DNA of 38,125 nt, from contig CAMCDO010000002.1 of NCBI GenBank assembly GCA_945873585.1, positions 1 to 38,125 on the forward strand, in the 5' to 3' direction. This document shows positions 16,807 through 24,502 of this stretch, piece by piece (the stretch's first letter is position 1; every line of letters starts with the position of its first letter). The notes below the pieces were generated by a model. That model made no database searches. It was not told the DNA's origin and worked only from the letters and a program-made list of their open reading frames with translations. A program made the position numbers and the translations under genes. Source of the stretch: Verrucomicrobia subdivision 6 bacterium. GTDB lineage: Bacteria > Verrucomicrobiota > Verrucomicrobiia > Methylacidiphilales > Verrucolacustridaceae.

Positions 16807-17643
16807 GTGAATGTGAGAAGGTATGCGAGGGGATTCAGGGGTTCAGGAGTTAAGGGGTTAAGGTTTTTAAAGTCGTGCTTACTGATCATGATGTTTTTCT
16901 GTGGATCGAATCTGTTTGCCCAGAGATTGTCCCTGACCGACGTGCAGGCCCAGCCGGTCACGGGTCCAGGGCCAGGCCTGCGGATTGCACTCGGTGGCAC
17001 GGTCAATTCAGACATGTCGGTCGCCCAACGGGACACCCGAGATTATCCTCAGGCGAATATCAGCCCTCTCTTTTCGAATCAGGTGCAGTTCAATGGAACA
17101 GTCAGTTATGAGTCGATCGGTTTCAACCCAGGTTTCCGTTTCGATTTTGCCCCAGGATACCGCCTGAACGAGTGGATCAATTTCGAGTTCGAAACTGGTT
17201 GCATCTACAACACAGTCGAGTCGTACACCATCACGGGAAATGGGACTTTCACAGGGGTTGGTGGCAATCCGAATCTCAATGGAACGATGAAGATGGATGC
17301 GGAAGGATATCTCTTGCAGGTGCCACTGATGGTGAACGTCGAGTTTTCTTATCCGATCGGGGATGGATGGAGACCATTTGTGGGTGCAGGCGGAGGGGGC
17401 ATGTTCCAAAAACTCACTGTCAGCACCATCTCGGGAACGATCAACTATCAGGGGGACTTTAATCAGTCGAACTTCATGGGAGCGTGGGAGGCCTTCCTTG
17501 GGTGCGGATACCAGGTGGCACCAGGTTTCGATGTGTCGATCGCGTATCGTGTCGATGGGGTGCTCAGCCCAGAATTTGGGGGCTACACCATGCAGAATTT
17601 TTACACCCAAGCGGCCGAATTTGAGATGAATTGGAGGTTTTGA
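16807..17643 (+). CDS. Outer-membrane beta-barrel protein, paralogue B
   Basis: About 278 residues, homologous to paralogue A: FNPGFRFDFAPGYRLNEW, CIYNTVESYTITG, YLLQVPLMVNVEFSYP, PFVGAGGGGMFQK, and a C-terminal aromatic residue (FEMNWRF). The start is unclear: TTG 16795, GTG 16807 and GTG 16813 are all in frame; I use 16807. The coding N-terminus (RGFRGSGVKGLR) is written by a short tandem repeat (16829-16863) that recurs just after the stop (17648-17691). The export segment is LKSCLLIMMFFCGSNLFA. The stop of paralogue A is 8 bases upstream, so the pair is probably co-transcribed. Confidence 0.7.
   Translation: MNVRRYARGFRGSGVKGLRFLKSCLLIMMFFCGSNLFAQRLSLTDVQAQPVTGPGPGLRIALGGTVNSDMSVAQRDTRDYPQANISPLFSNQVQFNGTVSYESIGFNPGFRFDFAPGYRLNEWINFEFETGCIYNTVESYTITGNGTFTGVGGNPNLNGTMKMDAEGYLLQVPLMVNVEFSYPIGDGWRPFVGAGGGGMFQKLTVSTISGTINYQGDFNQSNFMGAWEAFLGCGYQVAPGFDVSIAYRVDGVLSPEFGGYTMQNFYTQAAEFEMNWRF
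16829..16863 (+). repeat. GGGGTTCA-type tandem repeat inside the 5' coding end
   Basis: About four units of a degenerate 8-base repeat (GGGGATTCA, GGGGTTCA, GGAGTTAA, GGGGTTAA). The same type occurs at 17648-17691, directly after the stop of the same gene, in the same orientation. Here it is read in frame as RGFRGSGVKGLR. Confidence 0.75.
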
Positions 17644-17647
17644 GGAA

Positions 17648-17691
17648 GGGGATTCAGGGGTTCAGGGGTTCAGGGGTTAAGGGATTCAGGG
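17648..17691 (+). repeat. GGGGTTCA-type tandem repeat after the gene
   Basis: Five to six units of an 8-base repeat (GGGATTCA, GGGGTTCA twice, GGGGTTAA, GGGATTCA) starting 4 bases after the stop at 17643. It is in direct orientation to the run at 16829-16863, so the gene lies between two direct repeats. Confidence 0.75.
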
Positions 17692-17731
17692 AACACGTTG
17701 CTCACGCAAAGGTCGCCAACCCTACTACGTC

Positions 17732-17856
17732 CCGCATGTGCGGTACTTCGAAGGGGGCCCAGGGCGGGCGGGTGAGAATGTAAGAACGTGGGAAGGTGCG
17801 AAGGTTGTTTTGCAGCTGGAAGCTTAGGTAGCGGCGGCATCTCCGAGGCCGCCTCG
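17732..17856. repeat. Repeat island with 35-base hairpin repeat, copy 2
   Basis: The 364-base gap 17644-18007 has no convincing gene. It holds a palindrome CCGCA-TG-TGCGG (17732-17743), a degenerate run of the GTGAGAATG / GTGGGAAGG / GTGCGAAGG type (17772-17804), and the 35-base repeat at 17822-17856, which is the exact inverted copy of 1888-1922. TTGTCACAC at 17980-17988, 20 bases before the next ATG, matches the motif of region 9080-9457. Confidence 0.65.
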
Positions 17857-18007
17857 CTGGGTGCTCAAAGCTGGAGAATCAGCGCAGGCTACCTGGGTTT
17901 TAGGATTATGAAGAGACAGACTCCCCCGCCCAGAACTGTTACTAAAACTTATTCGTACCTAGTTGGCATTAGCACTTAATTGTCACACTACATTTCTCGC
18001 TTAGCCA

Positions 18008-18997
18008 ATGGCTCATTTCATTCTTAGGGCTATGGTTTTGCGTATTTTTTTATTGGGTCTTATTTTCTTGGTGGCTTGTCCTATTCAAGCCCAAGAGAAC
18101 TCAGGCCGGCTGACCGTTGCCCCTTCCAGCGTAACTAACGCACCGTCGGCCACACCAACCCAGCCAGCTGCCACAAAAGCCCCAGAACCAACATCGAATA
18201 TGGTGGATGCTCCACTTCCAGAAATTGCCAACCAACCCAATGTCATCACCCCATCCCAGACCTCAGGAACCGATGGTCCTAAGGGTCCGCGTGATGGCCA
18301 CTGGTACGCATCGGTATTTGGCGGGGCCATGGTTGAGCAGTTTCAAGTCAATGCAACTTCAACTGCGATTGGCCAACAACCTCTGGATCAAGGGCCGAGT
18401 TCAAAGTTGGGGTCCTACGCAGGTTTCAAGGTGGGGTACGATTTCGCAGTGCGCGACGTCCAACTAGCATTCGGGGGTCCTACTCCAATGCGTACATCCA
18501 TGGAGTTGGAAGGAAGCTATTTAGGAACCTACGAGAAAATTCCTCTTTATAACGTCAGCACAGGTAGTCCGACAGTTGGTTATGAAACCTACAGTCTGAA
18601 CGCCTATAATGTCATGTTAAATGGCTTGGTTAAATTCGAAGACCTTCCTGTCACCCCTTACTTTGGCGGTGGGGTCGGCGTTGTTTTTATGTCCGCCTTA
18701 AATCACAAAATGGACGTAAATGGCATCGTCAACGGGACTCCGACAACTTACTCCACTACTTCCTCTACAGGAAACAACACTAGCCTAGCCCTTCAGGCCA
18801 TAGTTGGACTGGAAAAAGAAATCTATGACAACCTCACTCTCTTTGTGGAATATAAATTTCTTGCCTGGCTCGATGTGAGATTTGCCTACGGCAGCGAACC
18901 AACCCTTAGCACCCCTCCGACGCAAGGCGGATCAAACTCACAGAACGATTTTACCGCCCAGCAACTTCTATCAGCTGGTGTGAAATATAGCTTTTAA
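18008..18997 (+). CDS. Outer-membrane beta-barrel protein at head of Ton operon
   Basis: 329 residues from ATG 18008; a second ATG at 18032 gives a tidier signal peptide (MVLRIFLLGLIFLVACPIQA) and may be the real start. LVAC at the end of the hydrophobic part could also be read as a lipobox. A threonine/proline-rich linker (TNAPSATPTQPAATKAPEP) contains VDAPLPE, like VDRPLPG in paralogue A. Beta-strands follow (WYASVFGGAMVEQFQV, FKVGYDFAVR, PYFGGGVGVVFMSA, LTLFVEYKFLAWLDV), ending in phenylalanine (GVKYSF). It is 5 bases from the DUF3450-like gene, so it is probably the first gene of the energising operon. It may be an outer-membrane partner of the Ton system, which is inference. Confidence 0.7.
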   Translation: MAHFILRAMVLRIFLLGLIFLVACPIQAQENSGRLTVAPSSVTNAPSATPTQPAATKAPEPTSNMVDAPLPEIANQPNVITPSQTSGTDGPKGPRDGHWYASVFGGAMVEQFQVNATSTAIGQQPLDQGPSSKLGSYAGFKVGYDFAVRDVQLAFGGPTPMRTSMELEGSYLGTYEKIPLYNVSTGSPTVGYETYSLNAYNVMLNGLVKFEDLPVTPYFGGGVGVVFMSALNHKMDVNGIVNGTPTTYSTTSSTGNNTSLALQAIVGLEKEIYDNLTLFVEYKFLAWLDVRFAYGSEPTLSTPPTQGGSNSQNDFTAQQLLSAGVKYSF

Positions 18998-19002
18998 TTA
19001 CT

Positions 19003-19905
19003 ATGAATCCCACTGTTTCCTATTTATTTTCTTCCAAGCTCGCAAAGCGATCGCCAGTGAGCCGGTTAAGAACACTCGTTCTTTGTCGTGCCACCTTGTT
19101 TTTCATTTATTCGCTCTCCTGCTTGACCCTTCGTGCAGCTGAAACGAGTTCCCCTACAAACACCCCCACCCCAGCCCCACCCGCGATGAAGGTTACCAGC
19201 GAGACTGCCCCCCTCATCGAGGCCACTCGTGAAACCTTGACCAAATGGGTTGAGACCAAACAACTCATCTCCAAAGAAAAGTCGGAGTGGGCATCCGGCA
19301 AGGACATCTTGGAAGATCGCGTCCGCCTAGCCGAAGCTGAAACCGCTACCGTTCGGGAGAAGTTAAAGGAAATCTCCGTAGCCGTGGCAGAAGCCCAAAA
19401 GAAACGAGACGAGCTTGCGGCTCAAACCGACAAACTAAAAGCCACCGCTGAAAAATCGAAGGCCATGGTCATCGCTGCAGAAAAGAAGCTCCGCCCCCTC
19501 CTTCCCCAACTGCCCGAGCCTCTCCGTGAAAAGCTCAAGCCGATCATTGCGCGCTTTCCTGAAGACTCGGAGAAATCGACCGCTTCCCTGGCGGAACGCC
19601 TCCAAAACGTCTTAGGTATTCTTGATCAAGCCAGCGCCTTCAACTCCACCGTGGCTAGCGTGAAGGAGCTCCGCACCTTTCCCGATGGCACACGTGCCGA
19701 GGTCACCACCGTTTATCTTGGCCTTAGCCAAGCCTACTATACCAACCGCGAAGGCACCTTAGCGGGAATCGGTCACCCCGGACCCGATGGCTGGGTCTGG
19801 AAACCTGACAATACCAACGGAAAGAAAATCCTCCTCGCAGTGCACTATCTTGAAGGAAAGGAAAAGGGGACTACCTTTATAGATCTCCCAGTAAAAATAC
19901 AATGA
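19003..19905 (+). CDS. DUF3450-like periplasmic coiled-coil protein
   Basis: 300 residues. A long N-terminal export segment (LVLCRATLFFIYSLSCLTLRA, cut before AE) is followed by a proline-rich linker (TNTPTPAPPAM). Residues about 65-165 form a long coiled coil rich in E, K and A. The C-terminal domain has LPQLPEPLREKLKP, then ELRTFPDGTRAEVTTVYLGLSQAYY. This order matches the DUF3450 family, usually encoded next to unusual ExbB proteins in TonB-type operons. The coil probably stacks with the similar N-terminal part of the neighbouring ExbB. The ATG lies 5 bases after the previous stop and the end overlaps the next ATG by 4 bases (ATGA), so it belongs to one operon. Confidence 0.75.
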   Translation: MNPTVSYLFSSKLAKRSPVSRLRTLVLCRATLFFIYSLSCLTLRAAETSSPTNTPTPAPPAMKVTSETAPLIEATRETLTKWVETKQLISKEKSEWASGKDILEDRVRLAEAETATVREKLKEISVAVAEAQKKRDELAAQTDKLKATAEKSKAMVIAAEKKLRPLLPQLPEPLREKLKPIIARFPEDSEKSTASLAERLQNVLGILDQASAFNSTVASVKELRTFPDGTRAEVTTVYLGLSQAYYTNREGTLAGIGHPGPDGWVWKPDNTNGKKILLAVHYLEGKEKGTTFIDLPVKIQ

Positions 19906-21812
19906 GTACAAATTTTCAGCGTTCGTCCTTACGTTATCAACCGAAGGTGATTTCGAATTTTGGAATTCGGATTTCGCAATGGATCCTCTCAAGCCTCTTG
20001 TCTGCCTTGCTGATTTCTACCTTCAGCGCGTTCGCGGAGCAATCGCCCGATGCCAATGTCCAACTCCGAGCCCCCAAAGCGGAGTTTGTTGCACCTCCAT
20101 CGGACAAGCCTTCAACCCCCGAGCCTGCCCCTGCCCCTACGATCCTTCCTCCCGCTCCTCCCAAGGCGACTGATATCCTTGCAACCGCATCCACAAAAGC
20201 CCGAGCCGACCTGGATGCAGCCTTAAAAGAGCTCACCGCAACTCGGGAAAAGATTTCTTCGGAAAAACTGCCCCTCAGCAAAAAACTTTCTTTGGCCGAG
20301 GACGACTTGGCTCTTGCCCGAAAGGAGCTGGACCTTGCCCAGCGAGCCCGAGACATGAAAAATCTCGATCAATCCTCACTGAAGGCGGAAATCAAACAGC
20401 GCGAAGAGGAAAACACCTACATGCTCAACCTGCTGAACGAATTCGGCAGAAATTTCGGGGAGAAAAGCATTCATATTTCAGAACGTGCAGGTCACCGCGA
20501 GAAGCTCGACCTGGCCAAGGCCACCCACGAAAACAGCAACGCATCCCACGAGGATAAGTACAAAGCTTCCTTCCGCGTCGTCGATGCCGCCCTCACCCGT
20601 ATCGAAGACCTTCTCGGTGGCCATAGCTACCCTGGGGTGGCTCTTGATGCCCAAGGGGGACTAGTCGAGGGCAAGTTTGCCCAGATCGGCCCCATGGTCC
20701 TCTTCTCCTCTGCCGACGGCTCGGTTGCAGGCTGGGCCTCCGAGGCCAAGGGATCTAAAGAAACCGTTCTGAAAGGGGCGGAACACTCGAAAATCTTTGG
20801 CACTGCTTTCGCCTCCCTCATGGCTGGAGGGGAAGCGGTCATTGCCTCTGATTTCACTATGGGACAGGCCCTAAGAAATTACGGGAACAAAAATTCGATC
20901 ATCCGTACCTTCATTCACGGCGGGCCCATCATGTGGCCCCTGCTCTTTTCCGCAATCGTGGCTGCGATTGTTTCTCTCGAACGGTCTCTGTTTATTGTTT
21001 CGGAAAAACGGCGCCAAAATCCTGAGCAGGTTGAAAAGATCTTCACTTTGGTGGAAAGTGGCAACCAGCCGATGGCGATCCAAGTCGCCAACGGCTCCAC
21101 CGATTTCGTGGCTCGAGTCCTCGGCTTCGCCCTTGCCAACGCCAACCTTTCTATTAGCCAAGCCATCAACAAGGCGAGTGCCATCGAACTCAAAAGGTTT
21201 GGCCGTGGTCTACCCATCCTCGACACCATCATCACCGCCGCCCCCCTTCTCGGACTGCTCGGCACGGTGACCGGCATGATGAACACCTTCAGCATGATGG
21301 GTGGGGATGAGCTGGGAGCTCCTACCGCCATCACAGGCGGTATCGCCGAAGGTCTGATCGCGACCGCATTCGGTCTGTTGATCGCCATCACCTGCTTGTT
21401 CCCGAACAACTATCTCAATGCCCGAATCGAATCGGCCCAACACGAAATGGAAGATGCCGGCCGCCGACTCGAACTAATGCTCATGGCAGAAAAAGCCTTC
21501 GAAAGAGCCAGTCACTCCCATGGAGGGGATCATGGGAATCCTCCTCCCGCCCCCCGTTCGACTCCGCCTCCATCGCCTATCCCGCCATCCTCACCCTCAA
21601 CCGCAGCCACCCGCATGCCCGTGGCTCCTCCCAGCTCGGTTGTACCCCCAGCAACCCCCCCGCCCTCTCTTCCAGCGGTGACTCCGCCAACTCCCCGCCT
21701 CCAAGCCAAACCTGCGATCCCCGCGAATAAACCCGCCGCTGGGAAAATTGGCCTCAAGCTTCTTTCCCTCTTTAAGCCCAAATCCAGCGGCCCCTCCACA
21801 GGAAAGGCCTAA
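19902..21812 (+). CDS. exbB: ExbB/TolQ proton channel with long periplasmic N-terminus
   Basis: 636 residues, against about 220-250 for a plain ExbB. After an export helix (about 26-45) comes a proline-rich linker, a coiled coil (about 85-170) and a domain like that of the preceding DUF3450 gene (YPGVALDAQGGLVEGKFAQIG, VLFSSADGSVAGW). The MotA/TolQ/ExbB core follows: one membrane helix near 338-362 (PIMWPLLFSAIVAAIVSLER), the paired helices near 435-465 (LDTIITAAPLLGLLGTVTGM) and 477-505 (GGIAEGLIATAFGLLIAIT). A proline-rich cytoplasmic tail follows from about 545. The core uses proton flow with ExbD to drive TonB. Start and stop overlap or closely abut both neighbours. Confidence 0.9.
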   Translation: MSTNFQRSSLRYQPKVISNFGIRISQWILSSLLSALLISTFSAFAEQSPDANVQLRAPKAEFVAPPSDKPSTPEPAPAPTILPPAPPKATDILATASTKARADLDAALKELTATREKISSEKLPLSKKLSLAEDDLALARKELDLAQRARDMKNLDQSSLKAEIKQREEENTYMLNLLNEFGRNFGEKSIHISERAGHREKLDLAKATHENSNASHEDKYKASFRVVDAALTRIEDLLGGHSYPGVALDAQGGLVEGKFAQIGPMVLFSSADGSVAGWASEAKGSKETVLKGAEHSKIFGTAFASLMAGGEAVIASDFTMGQALRNYGNKNSIIRTFIHGGPIMWPLLFSAIVAAIVSLERSLFIVSEKRRQNPEQVEKIFTLVESGNQPMAIQVANGSTDFVARVLGFALANANLSISQAINKASAIELKRFGRGLPILDTIITAAPLLGLLGTVTGMMNTFSMMGGDELGAPTAITGGIAEGLIATAFGLLIAITCLFPNNYLNARIESAQHEMEDAGRRLELMLMAEKAFERASHSHGGDHGNPPPAPRSTPPPSPIPPSSPSTAATRMPVAPPSSVVPPATPPPSLPAVTPPTPRLQAKPAIPANKPAAGKIGLKLLSLFKPKSSGPSTGKA

Positions 21813-21817
21813 GCAAA

Positions 21818-22240
21818 ATGGCAGGCGGAGGCGGCGGTGTTTCTAGAGGAGGGCGAAAAAAAGCCCGGATCGAAATCATTCCTCTGATCGACATCATGTT
21901 CTTCCTTCTCGCCACCTTCGTGATGGTTTCCCTTTCCATGGTCAAGAACGAGGGAGTCTCCGTCATGCTCCCCGGCTCCAGCACCTCCGAGGCGAAGGAG
22001 AAGGACGACAGCATCACCACCGTTTCCGTCGCAGAAAGCGGCGACGTCTACATCAATCAGGAAAAAGTTACGATGAGCCAACTCCCTCTCCGCCTCTCTT
22101 CGATCAAAGCCTCAAACCCAGATCCGAAATTTACCCTCAATGCCGACGCCCGTGCCAATTTCGACAAAGTGGTCGTTGTCCTGGATGAAATCCGGAAGCT
22201 CGGTATCACCAAAATCGGTATCTCCACCAAAACTCGATAA
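21818..22240 (+). CDS. exbD: ExbD/TolR proton-channel subunit
   Basis: 140 residues. One membrane helix at about 20-42 (IIPLIDIMFFLLATFVMVSL) carries Asp25, the proton-carrying residue conserved in ExbD/TolR. The periplasmic domain follows (ITTVSVAESGDVYINQEKV, PKFTLNADARANFDKVVVVLD), a normal ExbD fold and length. The glycine-rich basic N-terminus (MAGGGGGVSRGGRKKAR) faces the cytoplasm. AAAGG lies shortly before the ATG, 5 bases after the exbB stop. Its stop overlaps the tonB start (TAATG), so subunits are probably made in fixed ratio. Confidence 0.95.
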   Translation: MAGGGGGVSRGGRKKARIEIIPLIDIMFFLLATFVMVSLSMVKNEGVSVMLPGSSTSEAKEKDDSITTVSVAESGDVYINQEKVTMSQLPLRLSSIKASNPDPKFTLNADARANFDKVVVVLDEIRKLGITKIGISTKTR

Positions 22241-23028
22241 TGAGTCCTGCCTCTCCTCCTCCACTTCCGCGGCCTACCCCCCCCGCCTCGCGGTCTCCCA
22301 ATTTTCAGACACGGAAGGAAGCCAATCTTTATCCCCTCTGCATGGCCGCCATCTTGGGCTTGGCCCTCTTCTTGATCGTCGTCGTAGGTGGAATCCTTTT
22401 CCCCGTCTCTAATTTTGAGAAGAAGAAGAAAGTCGAAGATATTCAAGAGGTCGATATTTCCAACATCAAAAAGCCAGACACCGAGCCCCCCAAAGAAGAC
22501 GTCGAGCAGGAGAAAGAGCCACCCCCTCCAGCCCCCATTATGGAAAATGTCAATGTGGCCGCCCCCCAGATGGATGACGCTCCCGCCCTCGCCCCGATGA
22601 GCTTGAGCGATCTCGAATCCGCCCTCGCCCCCGGTGGTGGTGGCGGGATGTTTGGTGGGGGAGGAGGCTTTCAATCGGGTCGCATCGGCGGGAAAGGCGG
22701 CCCCGGAGGAACAGGCACCGACATGGATCAAGCCTTCTCCATGGCCGACCTCGATCAAAAACCGCGCGCCGTTTACCAGCCCGCCCCAACCTATCCAGCC
22801 GCCCTCCGCTCTCGAAAAATTGATGGCGTGGTCACAGTAATATTTGTCGTCGATGCCAGTGGTCGAGTCGCTAATGCCAAGGTGGAAAAAAGTTCCGACC
22901 CTGCGTTCGATAAACCTGCCCTCGATGCGGTGCGCAAATGGAAGTTTGAACCCGCAATGAAAGAGGGCCGAAAAGTTTCGGCTAAAATGCGTGCCCCCAT
23001 TCGCTTCGACACCAAGGCCTCTTCATGA
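22240..23028 (+). CDS. tonB: TonB energy transducer
   Basis: 262 residues. A proline-rich cytoplasmic N-terminus is followed by one membrane helix at about 34-56 (CMAAILGLALFLIVVVGGI). A charged and proline-rich periplasmic stretch (KKPDTEPPKEDVEQEKEPPPP) leads into a glycine-rich linker near 128-160 (PGGGGGMFGGGGGFQSG). Residues about 178-258 form the TonB C-terminal domain (PTYPAALRSRKIDGVVTVIF, VEKSSDPAFDKPALDAVRKW, APIRF). It transmits motion from ExbB/ExbD to the TonB box of outer-membrane receptors, here most likely the one at 12894-15848. The start overlaps the exbD stop by one base and the end overlaps the next ATG. Confidence 0.95.
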   Translation: MSPASPPPLPRPTPPASRSPNFQTRKEANLYPLCMAAILGLALFLIVVVGGILFPVSNFEKKKKVEDIQEVDISNIKKPDTEPPKEDVEQEKEPPPPAPIMENVNVAAPQMDDAPALAPMSLSDLESALAPGGGGGMFGGGGGFQSGRIGGKGGPGGTGTDMDQAFSMADLDQKPRAVYQPAPTYPAALRSRKIDGVVTVIFVVDASGRVANAKVEKSSDPAFDKPALDAVRKWKFEPAMKEGRKVSAKMRAPIRFDTKASS

Positions 23029-24431
23029 AAAGAATTCTCCTTCTTTCCTTGGCCTACACCCTTCCCCTGTTTGCTGAGCCAGCAGATCCCTCGGCCCACG
23101 ACCCCAAGCCCGCCCCCGGCTCCCCTGGCGCTACTCGTGCTGCGGTCATGCAAATCTTCGCCGATCCCGACTTCCGCAAACGCGCTATCGAAAACTTTAA
23201 TATCTCCAGCGATCTCGAACCCAAACTTCCCGCCACCGAGAAAGATGCCTTTACCAAGATCGCCGACCTTGCCGCTACCGACGTAGTCAAAGCCTACTTC
23301 GAATTAAAATCTATGGTTACTGCCGATTCGAGTGCCGTGTTCGATTTCACTCTCGGATCAATCGCCTATCAGCTTAACCGACCAAACGAAGCCGCTAAAT
23401 ACCTTGAGAGTGCTACTCGGAAATTCCCCAACTATCTTCGTGCTTACAAAAATCTCGGCTTAATTCAACTTCAACAGGGCCGAACCGATGATGCCATCAA
23501 GAGTCTGACCCGCTCAATCGAGCTGGGTGGAGGAGACGGCAACACCTTCGGCCTCCTCGGTACCGCCTACGTCTCGAAAGAAAATTTTGTCTCAGCCGAG
23601 GGAGCTTTCCGCAATGCTCTCCTTCTTCAGCCTACGACCCCCGAGTGGAAGCTGGGTCTGGCCCGCTGCATCTTCCGCCAAAACAAATACGCCGAGGCCG
23701 TCTCACTGATGAACGACCTTATCGAACGGCAACCCGACAAACCTGAATTTTGGCTTCTCTTAGCTAGCGCCCACCTCGGACTCAAAGAGCCTATCGCCGC
23801 AGCCACCTGCTACGAAATGATCGACCGTTTAGGAAAGTCCACCCCCGACACATTGACCTCCTTGGCCGACATCTACATCCAAGAATCGAACTATCCCTTG
23901 GCAGTGGAGACCTACCTGCGTGCCCTCGATCTCAAACCTGGCCAGAAGATTGATCGCCCCCTTCGGGCTGCCGAGGTGTTGAATGGTAAGGGCGCGCCAG
24001 CAGAGGCGGGCATCCTTTTGGAAAGATTGAAGATTTATGCAGGCAACAATATCGATGCGGACAAAAAGAAGAAGATGTTGAAGCTGGAAGCCAAAATCGC
24101 CTCGGCCCAAGGCAAAACAGCCGAATCCGCTGCTGTCTTGGAGCAGATTCTCAAAGAGGATCCTCTGGACGGAGATGCCTTACTACTCCTTGGGCAACAC
24201 TATGCGAAAAGCAACCAGCCCGAAAAAGCGATCTTCCTCTTTGAGCGTGCGGAGGGGATGGAGCAGTTTGAGGCGGATGCTAAGGTTCGCCATGCCCAAG
24301 TGCTCGTGACCGCAGGCAAATATGACGAAGCCGTCCCCCTCCTAAAACGTGCCCAGGAAATCAAAGCACGGGACAGCATCGCCCGCTACCTCGAACAAAT
24401 CGAACGCCTCCTCAAAACCCGAGCCAAGTAA
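23025..24431 (+). CDS. Secreted TPR protein of the Ton operon
   Basis: 468 residues with a signal peptide (MKRILLLSLAYTLPLFA, cut before EP). Most of the rest is tetratricopeptide repeats: PNYLRAYKNLGLIQLQQGRTD, GLLGTAYVSKENFVSAEGA, YAEAVSLMNDLIERQPDKPE, LLLLGQHYAKSNQPEKAIFL, VTAGKYDEAVPLLKRAQEI. This gives about nine to ten helix pairs, suited to protein binding in the periplasm. The ATG overlaps the tonB stop (ATGA), so it is the last gene of the operon. TPR proteins in this position are a known companion of DUF3450/ExbB/ExbD/TonB sets and are needed for TonB function in some bacteria; the exact role here is not visible. Confidence 0.85.
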   Translation: MKRILLLSLAYTLPLFAEPADPSAHDPKPAPGSPGATRAAVMQIFADPDFRKRAIENFNISSDLEPKLPATEKDAFTKIADLAATDVVKAYFELKSMVTADSSAVFDFTLGSIAYQLNRPNEAAKYLESATRKFPNYLRAYKNLGLIQLQQGRTDDAIKSLTRSIELGGGDGNTFGLLGTAYVSKENFVSAEGAFRNALLLQPTTPEWKLGLARCIFRQNKYAEAVSLMNDLIERQPDKPEFWLLLASAHLGLKEPIAAATCYEMIDRLGKSTPDTLTSLADIYIQESNYPLAVETYLRALDLKPGQKIDRPLRAAEVLNGKGAPAEAGILLERLKIYAGNNIDADKKKKMLKLEAKIASAQGKTAESAAVLEQILKEDPLDGDALLLLGQHYAKSNQPEKAIFLFERAEGMEQFEADAKVRHAQVLVTAGKYDEAVPLLKRAQEIKARDSIARYLEQIERLLKTRAK

Positions 24432-24502
24432 TTTAGCGATCCCACTCTTTTGCTTCAGCTACCCCCCTTGATTTTCAGCAAACCTAGGCTTCACTGTAGG
24501 AT

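Noticed and set aside
16829-17691. CRISPR array
   Set aside because: The short repeats are contiguous 8-base units without spacers, and no cas genes are present.
17909-17980. 23-codon open frame after the hairpin repeat
   Set aside because: Too short, in a repeat-rich gap, no ribosome site or family signal.
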